A stretch of 64,000 bases of DNA from Nocardia wallacei (GTDB lineage: Bacteria > Actinomycetota > Actinomycetes > Mycobacteriales > Mycobacteriaceae), in NCBI RefSeq assembly GCF_029868745.1, contig NZ_JARWOP010000314.1, positions 1 to 64,000 of the forward strand, read 5' to 3'. The notes below the pieces were generated by a model, which did no database searches, was not told the origin of the DNA, and worked only from the letters and a program-made list of their open reading frames with translations. The number at the start of each line of letters is the position of its first letter. The stretch's first letter is position 1. A program made the position numbers and the translations under genes. Positions 33,187-42,158 of the stretch are shown in pieces.

Positions 33187-33906
33187 ATGCCCCCACATCT
33201 GATTGATGGTGAGCCGCACGATCACGGTCATGAGCGGCCCAGGCGTGAGCGCACACCGGGCGAGCCGCTGCGGATCGGGATCGGTGGGCCGGTCGGGTCC
33301 GGGAAGACCGCGCTGGTCGCGGCGCTGTGCCGGGTGCTGCGCGGCGAGCTGTCGCTCGCGGTGCTGACCAACGACATCTACACCACCGAGGACGCCGACT
33401 TCCTGCGCCGGCACGCGGTGCTGCCCGACGAGCGGATCACCGCCGTGCAGACCGGCGGCTGCCCGCACACCGCCATCCGCGACGACATCACCGCCAATCT
33501 CGACGCCATCGACGACCTGATCGAGGCCAATCCGCCGCTGGACCTCATCCTGGTCGAGTCCGGCGGCGACAACCTGACCGCCACCTTCTCCTCCGGTCTG
33601 ATCGACGCGCAGATCTTCGTGGTCGACGTGGCCGGCGGTGACAAGGTGCCGCGCAAGGGCGGCCCGGGTGTCACCTTCTCGGATCTGCTGGTGATCAACA
33701 AGACCGACCTTGCGCCGATGGTCGGTGCGGATCTCGCTGTGATGGAACGGGATTCGTCGGCCGTACGCGAGGGCCGCCCGTTCGTCTTCACATCATTGAC
33801 CGAGGACCCCGCCGCCACGCCGGTCCTTGCCTGGGTGCGCGAACAGTTGCGGTCGGCGGCCGAACAGGATGCCGCGGCCGGGGCGGGCCCCGCCTTTGCG
33901 CACTGA
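33187..33906 (+). CDS. ureG: Urease accessory GTPase UreG
   Basis: 239 residues from ATG, with AAAGGAG upstream. A His-rich N-terminus (PHDHGHERP, metal binding) precedes the P-loop IGIGGPVGSGKTALV; NDIYTTEDADFL, QTGGCPHTAIRDD (metal-binding CPH) and VINKTDLAPMV are intact. GTP hydrolysis drives nickel transfer to urease with UreF and UreD. Its stop lies inside the ureD reading frame. Confidence 0.97.
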   Translation: MPPHLIDGEPHDHGHERPRRERTPGEPLRIGIGGPVGSGKTALVAALCRVLRGELSLAVLTNDIYTTEDADFLRRHAVLPDERITAVQTGGCPHTAIRDDITANLDAIDDLIEANPPLDLILVESGGDNLTATFSSGLIDAQIFVVDVAGGDKVPRKGGPGVTFSDLLVINKTDLAPMVGADLAVMERDSSAVREGRPFVFTSLTEDPAATPVLAWVREQLRSAAEQDAAAGAGPAFAH

Positions 33907-34573
33907 GCTGACGATCCGCGCCCGGGCGGGCGCGCTGCCGCAGATCCGGGCCACCGGTGGCCTGGCGGCGCGGCGCACCGGTCCGGGCGTGGTGCATCTG
34001 ATCGGCACCGCCGCCACACCGCTCGGCGGGGACGAACTCGATATCGCCGTCGTGGTGGAGCCCGGCGCGCGGCTGGCGGTGCGCTCTGTCGCTGCCACCA
34101 TCGCTCTGCCCGGGCGAGACACTCGAAAATCGGTGGCGCGCTGGCACTTCGAGGTAGGAGAGGGTGGCGAGCTGGACTTCGACCCCGAACCCACGGTGGT
34201 GGCGGGCGGGGCCGAACATATGGCTCTGACGGCGGTCGTCCTTGCCTGCGGTGCCCGAATCCGGCTACGCGAGCGTGTGCAGATCGGCCGCGCGGGCGAG
34301 GATTCGGGCTACTGGCGCGGCGATCTGACCGCCGACCTCACCACGACCCCCCTTCTCCGCCACCACCTCGAACTCGGCTCTGCCGCCGTCACCGACGACA
34401 CCCTCTCCGCCCCACGCGCTTTGTCCAGCATCCTCACCTACCCTGACGAAACCCCCACGCACACTGCAGGTTTGGATGCCGCTCTACTTCCGCTGGCCGC
34501 GGGAGGCTCCCTCTACACCTGGTCCGGCCACCTCCTCGCCGACCAGCCGACCGAAACCGAAATTCGCGTGTAG
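33896..34573 (+). CDS. ureD: Urease accessory protein UreD (UreH)
   Basis: About 225 residues from a TTG at 33896 that overlaps the ureG stop by 11 bp; the exact start is uncertain (in-frame upstream codons exist inside ureG). UreD features: ARRTGPGVVHLIGTAATPLGGD, VEPGARLAVRSVAAT and RIRLRERVQIGRAGEDSG. It scaffolds the nickel-loading complex. Last gene of ureFGD; convergent with the next gene, 9 bp apart. Confidence 0.9.
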   Translation: MRTELTIRARAGALPQIRATGGLAARRTGPGVVHLIGTAATPLGGDELDIAVVVEPGARLAVRSVAATIALPGRDTRKSVARWHFEVGEGGELDFDPEPTVVAGGAEHMALTAVVLACGARIRLRERVQIGRAGEDSGYWRGDLTADLTTTPLLRHHLELGSAAVTDDTLSAPRALSSILTYPDETPTHTAGLDAALLPLAAGGSLYTWSGHLLADQPTETEIRV

Positions 34574-34582
34574 GCACACGAT

Positions 34583-35278
34583 CTATGTGTCCGGTGTGGG
34601 CCGATCGCGGGCGGGTGGATAGATGGGCTCCGGGCGGTTTCCGAACAGATAGTCTCGGAAAGCTGCCAGATATTCGTCTATTTCCTGTTGGTCGAGAAAC
34701 CGGGATTGTGTCGGGTCGAACCATTCGTTCGGCGTCGGGCGCCGCGCGATCATGTAGTCGAGAGCTTCGCGCATCATGTCCCCGTACGCCGAATTCGTGG
34801 CGACGCGTTCGCGTTCTCTCGGGGCAAGTCGCCACATCTCGTCGGCCCAGTCCGCGGAGTGCAACCTCACGAGCGGGAACAGCAGGCGATTGAGGTGCGG
34901 GACCTCGTCCCACCACTTGTTGTTCGTGCGCAAAAGTTCACTGGCCGTTGTCGGTTCGTAGGTCGGGTTGATCGCTCGGGCGGCTCCGCGGGGATGCCAG
35001 GTCGGCCCGATATTGAGGTTCACCGGCGGGTACCAGACGCCGCGCCACACCGGAACTCCGAGCGCCAGCGGATTCACGGGAAGTTCCTCGGCCAGTGAGA
35101 TGTCGGCCGTGATGCGACGCACAGGCGGCAACTCCTCGTAGGAGGGGAGAAGATCGGCCACCATCGTCAAGCAGTCCCGCTCATCGAAGCCGGTCACACC
35201 CGCGTACGGCCTGGTCCACCAGAGAACTGTTCCGTGGTCTGGATCGAATTCGATCCAGAACCGTCGCACCGTGGGCAT
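34583..35278 (-). CDS. Hypothetical protein
   Basis: 231 residues, soluble, no signal peptide, unusually rich in Trp, Pro and Tyr (MPTVRRFWIEFDPDHG; WRGVWYPPVNLNIGPTWHP; NNKWWDEVPHLN). I do not recognise the family. The start MPTVRRFWIEFD and acidic, aromatic composition recall small actinobacterial proteins of toxin-immunity type, but nothing adjacent is a toxin. Lower third-position GC than the neighbouring urease genes. Confidence 0.7.
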   Translation of the reverse strand: MPTVRRFWIEFDPDHGTVLWWTRPYAGVTGFDERDCLTMVADLLPSYEELPPVRRITADISLAEELPVNPLALGVPVWRGVWYPPVNLNIGPTWHPRGAARAINPTYEPTTASELLRTNNKWWDEVPHLNRLLFPLVRLHSADWADEMWRLAPRERERVATNSAYGDMMREALDYMIARRPTPNEWFDPTQSRFLDQQEIDEYLAAFRDYLFGNRPEPIYPPARDRPTPDT

Positions 35279-35392
35279 ATTCGCCCTCCTCCGCTGGACA
35301 CTCCCGAGCGCTCACGATACCGAGTTCGAGCAGTGACTTCCGCTCGATAATCGGCACGGGCCGGATGTCCGGAAGCGCTTGTGCCGCAGTGG

Positions 35393-36142
35393 TCAGGACG
35401 TCCTGCGGACGATGATGTTGCCGGTGGTGACGTGCGCCTGTATCTCGGCGGCCTTGTCGGAGTAATGGGGGCTCTCGGCGGGATCGAGATCATTGCGTAC
35501 CCAGCCGAAATCGGTGTGCAGGTCGAGCACGGCGGTGGTGCCGGAACCGACGCCGATGTCGAGTTCGCCCATGGTGGTCTCCAAGCGGATCCGGCCCTGG
35601 GTGATCCGGTCGACGCGGATGGATCCTGCCGCCGTGGTGGCGGTGACGTCTGATTCCGCGGTGCCGATGGAGATGTCGCCGTTCGCCGACCGGGCTCGCA
35701 GTTCGCCGGTCACCGTGCCGACGGTGGTCGTGCCCATGGAGGTCGTCGATTCCACCGCGCCCGCCGTGTCGATATGGATATCACCGAGGGAACTGGTCAG
35801 TCGGCAATCGCCGAGGCTGCCCTCGGTGCGGATGGTGCCCATCTCTGTGTCGGCGCGGACCCGCGACCCGGTCGGAACCTCGATGACGATTTCGATCACG
35901 CCGTGGGCGCGGCTGGACGGCTGCTCGCTCGACGGCGGACGTGGTGTGCTTACTCTCAGTTCGCCTTTCGAGTACTCCGCTCGCGTCTGCTCGACGGTCT
36001 CCACGTCGAGGCGACGGTCCTGATCGTCGGCGCGCACCTCGACGACCGTGGAGGTCCGGTCGCCGGCGATGACACTGATATGGCCGACGAAGGCCTCGAC
36101 GATGACGGAAATCGGCTCGGGAGAATCGAATTCGCGCCGCAT
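35393..36142 (-). CDS. DUF4097 beta-solenoid-type protein
   Basis: 249 residues; ATG with GAAGGAGGG seven bases upstream. Repeating beta segments (ADTEMGTIRTEGSLGDCRLT, SLGDIHIDTAGAVEST, SANGDISIGTAESDVT, TTMGELDIGVGSGTT, HVTTGNIIVRR) are typical of DUF4097/putative auto-adhesin domains. No signal peptide or membrane segment is visible, so it is probably cytosolic. Role unknown. Confidence 0.88.
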   Translation of the reverse strand: MRREFDSPEPISVIVEAFVGHISVIAGDRTSTVVEVRADDQDRRLDVETVEQTRAEYSKGELRVSTPRPPSSEQPSSRAHGVIEIVIEVPTGSRVRADTEMGTIRTEGSLGDCRLTSSLGDIHIDTAGAVESTTSMGTTTVGTVTGELRARSANGDISIGTAESDVTATTAAGSIRVDRITQGRIRLETTMGELDIGVGSGTTAVLDLHTDFGWVRNDLDPAESPHYSDKAAEIQAHVTTGNIIVRRTS

Positions 36143-36322
36143 GGGTGCCCTCCTTCAGCGGGCAGGTGACGTGGCCTGCGCCCGCTCCGTCGTTGGAGGG
36201 GCGACCTCGCTGCGTCACATCATCCGCTGTGTCATGGGTTATCCGCTGCGGTTCGCCGCTGAAGATGTTGTCGTGCAGCTCGAGAGCGGGACAGTGGTGG
36301 CGAGATGTGCGGTGGACGCGGG

Positions 36323-36880
36323 TCAGCGTTCGATGGTGTCGCGAGGGGCCATGCGGTTGGTGCGCTTGGGGCGGCCGTTTTCGTCGGCAGCGGAATCCGG
36401 GCCGAGGGCTTGTGCGGTGCGCGGTCTGGTGGCCGGAGGAACCGCTTGCCCTGAGTTGTGCGGCGTGGCGGGCGGGGTGCCGGGCTGGGCTGAGGGCGGC
36501 TGGGTCGGCTGGGTGTGACCCGGTTGGCCTGACTGTAGGTGAGCTGGTTGGGTTGATTGCGGCTGACCCGGTCGGCCTGGCTGTAGGTGAGCCGATTGGG
36601 TTGGCGGCGGGTGACCCGGTTGGGTTGGCCCGCGGCCTGATTGGGTGGGCTGCTCGGCAGTCGGCCTGTTGGACCGCGCGGTTACCGGGGCGGTGCGTTG
36701 TTCGTGGGAGGCTGCCCGGCGTGCTCCGGGCGACGTTGCGGGATATCTGGTGGATTGCCGGCGCGGCTTGGTGTTGCGGCCCCGGCGTTCGGGTTTGGCG
36801 AACCGGAGGGCTAGTAACGCTAGGCCCGCGAGGGCGAGCGCGAGGGCGATCAGTACGGCGGCCCAGGTGGATCCGTGCAT
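36323..36880 (-). CDS. Membrane protein with Pro/Gln-rich repetitive tail
   Basis: 185 residues from MHGSTWAAVLIALALALAG, with AAGGGGA nine bases upstream. One N-terminal membrane segment, a basic linker (RFAKPERRGRNTKPRRQS), then ~70 residues of Gln/Pro/Gly/Thr repeats (QPGRPGQP, QSTQPAHLQSGQPGHTQ) and a short basic C-terminus. The repeat section is also repetitive at DNA level (36510-36640). Function unknown; likely an anchored disordered tail. Confidence 0.65.
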   Translation of the reverse strand: MHGSTWAAVLIALALALAGLALLALRFAKPERRGRNTKPRRQSTRYPATSPGARRAASHEQRTAPVTARSNRPTAEQPTQSGRGPTQPGHPPPTQSAHLQPGRPGQPQSTQPAHLQSGQPGHTQPTQPPSAQPGTPPATPHNSGQAVPPATRPRTAQALGPDSAADENGRPKRTNRMAPRDTIER

Positions 36881-37147
36881 CCGTTGTCCCCTTCCGGAGG
36901 CGGGCGCCGCATCGGGCGCCGTGGGCAATTGTGCCCGACGGGCGGGGTGTTCTGCTGGAAATGGGGACGGAATGATCGGGTTCCGACAGTGTGGGCGGCG
37001 GTTCGCCACCGTGGTTCGCCGCGGCCGACGTGGTCGTGAAACGCTCTGGCATGCACGGTTTTTCGGGACCGTGCCGCCGGGCGGACGAACGAGAACGGGG
37101 CGGGAAGCGGACATCGTCGGCCGGTTCCCGCCCCGTGGGCGTGTCGG

Positions 37148-37924
37148 TCAGTCGCCTACGACGCGCGGAGGTGCGTTGTAGGAATTGACCGCGCCGACTA
37201 CCGCGCCCGCGGCCGCACCGATCGCGGCGGCGGGGACGGTGATGACGCCGGCGCCGAACGCGGCGCCCAGCGCGGGGCCCGCCACCATGCCGACCGGCAT
37301 GAACGGGAGGCCCACGACCAGGCCGACCACACCGCCGACCAGACCGGAGGTGAGTGCGATCGGGGCCGCCGTAGCGGCGCCCGCGAGCGCACCCACCGCG
37401 GCGGAGCCGACGGTCTGCCCGGCGATGCGGTCGGAACGGCTGCGCTCCATGCCGACCGAGTCCAGGAAGGTCGCGAGGTCGGCCTCGGTGCGGGCGGCGC
37501 TGTCGTTGATCTGGATGGCCTGCTCGCGGTCGATCCATGCCGGGGCGTCGACCTGGACGTCGCCGAACCGGAACTTGTCCGGCGGCGGCGCGATCGGCGG
37601 CACCGGTGCGACCGGCACGGGAGCGTGCAGCGCGCCCACCGGCGCCAGGTAGCTCTTGTCCGGCATGGCCCGCGCGTCCTGCAGCGAGCTGAGCGTGCTG
37701 TGCGGAATGTTCAGCCCCTCGTAGGGCTGCACATTGGGCGCCTCGCTCGCCGGCCACTGCCGGGGCGCTTGGTCCTGCTGGGCCGCCTGGTTCGGCTCGG
37801 TCGGCGCGGCATTGGCGGTCCCCGTACCGACGACCGCCAGCACTAGCGGGATCGCACCCGCCGCGACGGCGCTTCCTACCCGGTGGCGATGCGGACTGGG
37901 CGCTCTATGTTTGCCTGCGGCCAT
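37148..37924 (-). CDS. Secreted protein with C-terminal glycine zipper
   Basis: 258 residues from MAAGKHRAPSPHRHRVG; a GGAAAGAAAGG leader favours the ATG at 37924 over 37948. Signal peptide ends near TANAAP. The middle is Pro-rich (APVPVAPVPPIAPPPDK). The C-terminal ~85 residues are a hydrophobic glycine zipper (VGSAAVGALAGAATAA, GLVGGVVGLVVGLPF, GPALGAAFGAGV), suited to membrane insertion or self-association. This protein type recurs in Nocardia; function unknown. Confidence 0.82.
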   Translation of the reverse strand: MAAGKHRAPSPHRHRVGSAVAAGAIPLVLAVVGTGTANAAPTEPNQAAQQDQAPRQWPASEAPNVQPYEGLNIPHSTLSSLQDARAMPDKSYLAPVGALHAPVPVAPVPPIAPPPDKFRFGDVQVDAPAWIDREQAIQINDSAARTEADLATFLDSVGMERSRSDRIAGQTVGSAAVGALAGAATAAPIALTSGLVGGVVGLVVGLPFMPVGMVAGPALGAAFGAGVITVPAAAIGAAAGAVVGAVNSYNAPPRVVGD

Positions 37925-38332
37925 AGCGACCTTTCTTTCCGGGGACATCGACGTCCGACATTCGGACCCGGCGCTCCGGTGGATTGGTCGAAAATCCGAC
38001 ACGCCGAAACAGGTGCTATAGCTATCGATTAGCTGTGCGTCGCCGTCTTCGTAGAAGCGACGAGAATGAGACCGGCGCAAACCGCACCCAGCTCCCCAAC
38101 CACCGGACGGATGGGCACAGAACCGCTGAATGCGCTTCCTGCCCTCGGCAATACGATGGTCACCAGATGATTGCCAAAGCGGCGTTCTTGGACGGGTTCG
38201 AGCTACTCCCAGACTTGGTACTCCGGCGTGTCGCACACGGCCACGGAGACCGTCCCGACGGCATCCGGACCTGGTTTCGCGCGCACTCGGCGAGCCGGAC
38301 GGGCCGAGACCAGCACACTAACGAGACGGACT
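37925..38332. other. Intergenic region, no gene recognised
   Basis: 408 bp between the secreted-protein start and the ndh 3' end. The left part must hold the promoter of the secreted protein; a small dyad AGCTA-TCGAT-TAGCT lies near 38024-38038. A 93-codon plus-strand frame from 38167 runs 113 bp into the ndh 3' end and is not credible. Confidence 0.5.
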
Positions 38333-39883
38333 TCAGCTCACCGAACGACCCGAAGATTGGCCGGACCGCTCGTCCGCCGTTCTGCCGTCATCAGCGGATA
38401 TACCTGCGCCAGCGGTCTTTCCATCCGCTACAGACTCGTCAGTGACCGCCCCGTCCGCACCGGTCCCGGAACCGCCCGCGTCCCGGCCGAGCGCCGTGGC
38501 CCCCTTGCCGCCCAGCTCCGCGCGCGCCTCACGCCCGTCCTCGTCGTTGCCGTTCATCGCCTCGAGCGCGAGCCGCGCGAACACCCACTGCTCGGTGGCG
38601 GCCATCTGCCCGCGGTTGCGCCCGATGAACGCCACGAACCACTGGAACACCGTGATCGCGCGGCTGCGGTAGCCGATCAGGTAGTAGAGGTGCAGCACCA
38701 GCCAGATCAGCCACGCGAGGAAGCCACCGAACTCCAGCTTGCCGATCTGGCACACCGCGTTGTACCGCGACACCGTGGCCATGCTGCCCTTGTTGAAGTA
38801 CTTGAACGGCTTGCGCTGCTCGGACGTCTGCTTGCCGCCCAGTTCGGCCTTGATCTGCTTGGCGGCGTAGGTGGCGCCCTGAATGGCGCCCTGCGCCTGG
38901 CCGGGCACATTCGGCACCGACATCAGGTCGCCGACGACGAAGACGTTCGGGTACCCCTTGATGGTCAGATCCGGCTCGACGACCACGCGTCCCGCGCGAT
39001 CCACCTCGGTGCCCTTCGACTGCTCGGCGAGCAGCTTGCCCAGCTCGCTGGCCGCTACGCCCGCCGACCACACCTTGCACGCGGCCTCGATGCGGCGCTC
39101 GCTGCCGTCCTTGTCCTTCACCGTGACGCCGCGCGCGTCGACGCCGGTGACCATGGCGTTGAGCTGGACCTCCACGCCCATCTTCTCCAGCCGGCGCTGC
39201 GCCTTGCCGCCGAGCTTCGGGCCCATCGGCGCGAGCACGGCGCCGGCGCCCTCGAGCAGGATCACCCGGGCGTCGCGCGGATCGATGTTGCGGAAGGTGC
39301 CCTCGAGCGTGCGATCGGCGAGTTCGGCGATCTGCCCGGCCAATTCGACGCCGGTGGGGCCCGCCCCGACCACCACGAACGTCATGAACCGGTCGCGCGC
39401 CTCCTGCGTCTTGGCCAGCTCCGCCTCCTCGAACGAGCCGAGGATGCGGGCGCGCAGTTCCAGCGCGTCATCGATGGTCTTCATGCCGGGCGCGTAGGTG
39501 GCGAACTGGTCGTTACCGAAATACGACTGCTGGGCGCCGGTCGCGACGATCAGGCTGTCGAACGAGGTGACGGTGTCCTCGTTCAGCAGCTCCGAGGTGA
39601 CGGTGCGGTTCACCAGATCGATGTCGTGCACCTCGCCGAGGATCACCTGCACGTTCTTGTACTTGCGCAGCACCAGCCGGGTCGCGGGCGCAATCTCGCC
39701 GGTGGACAGGATGCCCGTGGCGACCTGGTACAGCAGCGGCTGGAACAGGTGGGTGGAGGTCTTGGAAATCAGCACGACATCGACGTCGGCGTGCTTGAGA
39801 TGCTTGCACGCGAACAAGCCGCCGAAGCCCGATCCGATCACCACCACGCGGTGGCGCCGGTTCGCGACAGTCTCGGTAGTCAT
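38333..39883 (-). CDS. ndh: Type II NADH:quinone dehydrogenase
   Basis: 516 residues. FAD motif VVVIGSGFGGLFACKHL, NADH motif FVVVGAGPTGVELAGQIAEL, the FAD C-terminal GYPNVFVVGDLMSV and the amphipathic/hydrophobic C-terminus (GGFLAWLIWLVLHLYYLIGYRS) are all present. It is the non-proton-pumping NDH-2 that feeds electrons to menaquinone. A ~70-residue acidic Gly/Ala/Ser-rich tail after residue 445 exceeds the mycobacterial length. Same place after the urease genes as ndh (Rv1854c). Confidence 0.97.
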   Translation of the reverse strand: MTTETVANRRHRVVVIGSGFGGLFACKHLKHADVDVVLISKTSTHLFQPLLYQVATGILSTGEIAPATRLVLRKYKNVQVILGEVHDIDLVNRTVTSELLNEDTVTSFDSLIVATGAQQSYFGNDQFATYAPGMKTIDDALELRARILGSFEEAELAKTQEARDRFMTFVVVGAGPTGVELAGQIAELADRTLEGTFRNIDPRDARVILLEGAGAVLAPMGPKLGGKAQRRLEKMGVEVQLNAMVTGVDARGVTVKDKDGSERRIEAACKVWSAGVAASELGKLLAEQSKGTEVDRAGRVVVEPDLTIKGYPNVFVVGDLMSVPNVPGQAQGAIQGATYAAKQIKAELGGKQTSEQRKPFKYFNKGSMATVSRYNAVCQIGKLEFGGFLAWLIWLVLHLYYLIGYRSRAITVFQWFVAFIGRNRGQMAATEQWVFARLALEAMNGNDEDGREARAELGGKGATALGRDAGGSGTGADGAVTDESVADGKTAGAGISADDGRTADERSGQSSGRSVS

Positions 39884-39946
39884 CTCGCTCCTCGCCGGGC
39901 GTACGGTTTTGCGACAGCCTTACGGTAGTCGGCTACCCACGGGCAG

Positions 39947-40636
39947 TCACGATGAACTCCCGTTGTCGGCGAGTCCGCGCGCCGTGGCGAGTTCGTCCGC
40001 GGAGATCGGGCCGATCAGGCGTTCTCCGCCGATGCTCTCGACGGTCGGCCACAGGAACGCCGCGAGCCGGTCGATGAACTGCTCGCGCGAGAGGTCCGGG
40101 TCCTGGGCCCACGCCTCCGCCGACATCAGAATGGCGCCGACGGTCGCGGTCGCCCAGATCCGGGCCAGCGCCGGATCGGCGTCGAGGCGGCGCAGGATGA
40201 CCTCGAAAACCGCCGTGGCCCAATCGGATACGCGGGTGAAGAAGGGGCGGTGCTCGGTCTCGCCGCTGTCGAGCCGCTGCATCATCACGTGGTGCAGGTT
40301 GGGGTTGTCCTCGACGAAGTCGCACATCAGCCGCACGATCGCGCGCAGCAATTCGCGGGCGGGCAGCGGCTGGGCGAGCACCGCGTCGGCGGCGGTGATG
40401 ATGCCTTCCATGTGCCGCTGCGCGAGGGCGTCGATCAGCGCGGGCAGGTCCGGGAAGACCGCGTACACGGCGGTGCGCGCGTAGCCCGCCTCGGCGGCGA
40501 CCTGGGCGATCGTCATGTGCGTTCCGGCGCGTGCGATGACCCGCTCGGCCGCGTCGAGGATCTCCGCGCGGCGCCGGGCCGGATCGCGCGCCGGACCGGG
40601 CGGACGGCCGCGTGGCCGCAGTGTGTCCCTTGTCAC
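39947..40636 (-). CDS. TetR family regulator
   Basis: 229 residues from a GTG (VTRDTLRPRGRPPGP). HTH: RRAEILDAAERVIARAG, then AAEAGYARTAVYAVFPDLP. C-terminal domain all helical. Divergent from a P450 gene with only 52 bp between; presumably represses it. Confidence 0.92.
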   Translation of the reverse strand: MTRDTLRPRGRPPGPARDPARRRAEILDAAERVIARAGTHMTIAQVAAEAGYARTAVYAVFPDLPALIDALAQRHMEGIITAADAVLAQPLPARELLRAIVRLMCDFVEDNPNLHHVMMQRLDSGETEHRPFFTRVSDWATAVFEVILRRLDADPALARIWATATVGAILMSAEAWAQDPDLSREQFIDRLAAFLWPTVESIGGERLIGPISADELATARGLADNGSSS

Positions 40637-40653
40637 AGGCCCCACTCTATCGG

Positions 40654-40674
40654 TAATGTACGAGGTGTACTTAA
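40654..40674. promoter_or_regulatory. Candidate TetR operator (tetR/P450 gap)
   Basis: Imperfect dyad TAATGTAC-GAGGT-GTACTTAA in the 52-bp divergent gap; 6 of 8 arm positions pair. It lies 15 bases upstream of the P450 start and would overlap promoter elements of both genes. Confidence 0.5.
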
Positions 40675-40688
40675 ACGGGAGGCTTGCC

Positions 40689-42152
40689 ATGGTCAGCGTC
40701 GACCCTCGCACATACCGGGCCGATCGGGAGAACATCGGTTTTCTCGAGATTCCGGACCGCAGCCCCGTCGACCGGCTGTTACGACGGCTGCCGGTGCGGG
40801 AGCAGACCTTGGCCACGCCGCCGCGGGGGAACACGAACCGGGCGGTGCGCGGCGACGCCGGGCTGCCGTTTCTGGGGCGGTCGCTGCAATACCTGCGCTG
40901 GGGTCCGGCGGAAATGATGGACCGATATCGCCGCTACGGTCCGGTCGGCTACTACCGGTCGCTCGGCGTCGACCGGGTGTTCGTGGCGGGACCGCAGGCT
41001 GTCGACGAGGTACTGGGCAAGCGCCGCAACGACTTCGGGCAGGGCTGGGACTATCTCATCGGCTCGTTCTTCCGCCGCGGCCTGCTGCTGCTGGAGTTCT
41101 CCGAGCACATGTTCCATCGGCGGATCATGCAGCAGGCGTTCACGCGGGAGCGGCTCGAGACGCACCTGGCCGGGCTGGCCCCGGCGGTGGACGCGGCCAT
41201 CGATCGGTGGGCGCCCGCAGGATCACGGCAGGTCCGGCTGTATCCGACGATCAAGGACATGACCCTCGAGGTCGCCGCCGAGACGTTCATGGGCGCGCGC
41301 ACCGGGCCGGAGCGGGCGCGGCTGGCACGGGCGTTCCTCGACTGCACGCACGCGGCGCTGGCGATGGTCCGAATGCCGGTGCCGGGCAGCGCGTGGCGGG
41401 CCGGACTGCGCGGGCGCAAGGTGCTCGAGGAGTACTTCACCCGAATGCTGCCGGACAAGCGCAGGTCGGAGGGTGCGGACTTCTTCTCCGCGCTGTGCCA
41501 CGCCCGCACCGAGGACGGCGAGACGTTCTCCGCCGAGGACATCGTCAACCACATGATCTTCCTGATCATGGCCGCGCACGACACCACGACGACCACCGCC
41601 ACCGCGGTCGCCTACTACCTCGGCAGACATCCCGAGTGGCAGCAGCGGGTGCGGGAGGAGGCGCTGGCGCTGCGGGAGCGGACCGGGGGCGCGCCGCCGA
41701 CGATCGCCGACCTGGACCTGCTGCCCGATCTGGATCTGGTGATCAAGGAGAGCCTGCGGCTGGTGCCGCCGGTGCCGGGCCTGGTGCGGCGGGCGGTGCG
41801 CGACACCGAGGTCGCCGGGCACTACATTCCCGCCGGTACCCATGTCGACGTCGCCTACGGCGTCAATCACCTGCTGCCCGAATTGTGGTCGCACCCAGCT
41901 CGTTTCGATCCGGAACGGTTCGGCGCGGACCGGCGCGAGGACAAGTCGCACCGGCTCGCGTGGATGCCGTTCGGTGCGGGCGCGCACAAGTGCATCGGCA
42001 TGCATTTCGGCGTGCTCGAGGTGAAGGTGATCCTCGCCGCCATGGTGCGCGACTACGAGTGGCGAATCCCCGACGACTACCTCATGCCGTGGGGATTCAA
42101 CACCATCCCGTTTCCTCGCGACGGGGCGCCGATGCTGCTGCGGCGGCGGTGA
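40689..42152 (+). CDS. Cytochrome P450
   Basis: 487 residues, ATG with GGGAGG six bases upstream. Complete P450: I-helix MAAHDTTTTTATAVA, K-helix KESLR (ExxR), heme loop FGAGAHKCIGMHFG with Cys435. The length (~490) and HDTT helix resemble CYP51/CYP120-type rather than the ~400-residue actinobacterial soluble P450s. Substrate unknown; no redox partner adjacent. Probably regulated by the divergent TetR. Confidence 0.93.
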   Translation: MVSVDPRTYRADRENIGFLEIPDRSPVDRLLRRLPVREQTLATPPRGNTNRAVRGDAGLPFLGRSLQYLRWGPAEMMDRYRRYGPVGYYRSLGVDRVFVAGPQAVDEVLGKRRNDFGQGWDYLIGSFFRRGLLLLEFSEHMFHRRIMQQAFTRERLETHLAGLAPAVDAAIDRWAPAGSRQVRLYPTIKDMTLEVAAETFMGARTGPERARLARAFLDCTHAALAMVRMPVPGSAWRAGLRGRKVLEEYFTRMLPDKRRSEGADFFSALCHARTEDGETFSAEDIVNHMIFLIMAAHDTTTTTATAVAYYLGRHPEWQQRVREEALALRERTGGAPPTIADLDLLPDLDLVIKESLRLVPPVPGLVRRAVRDTEVAGHYIPAGTHVDVAYGVNHLLPELWSHPARFDPERFGADRREDKSHRLAWMPFGAGAHKCIGMHFGVLEVKVILAAMVRDYEWRIPDDYLMPWGFNTIPFPRDGAPMLLRRR

Positions 42153-42158
42153 CCGGGG

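Noticed and set aside
32558..33468. Arg/Ser/Pro-rich minus-strand frames across the repeat array
   Set aside because: Open merely because the repeat unit lacks stops in that frame; they run antisense into ureF and ureG.
38167..38445. 93-codon plus-strand frame upstream of and overlapping the ndh 3' end
   Set aside because: Overlaps ndh by 113 bp, has no ribosome site and turns to composition-biased sequence; probably chance.
38171..39928. 585-codon plus-strand open frame
   Set aside because: Antisense to ndh, which has all FAD/NADH motifs on the other strand.
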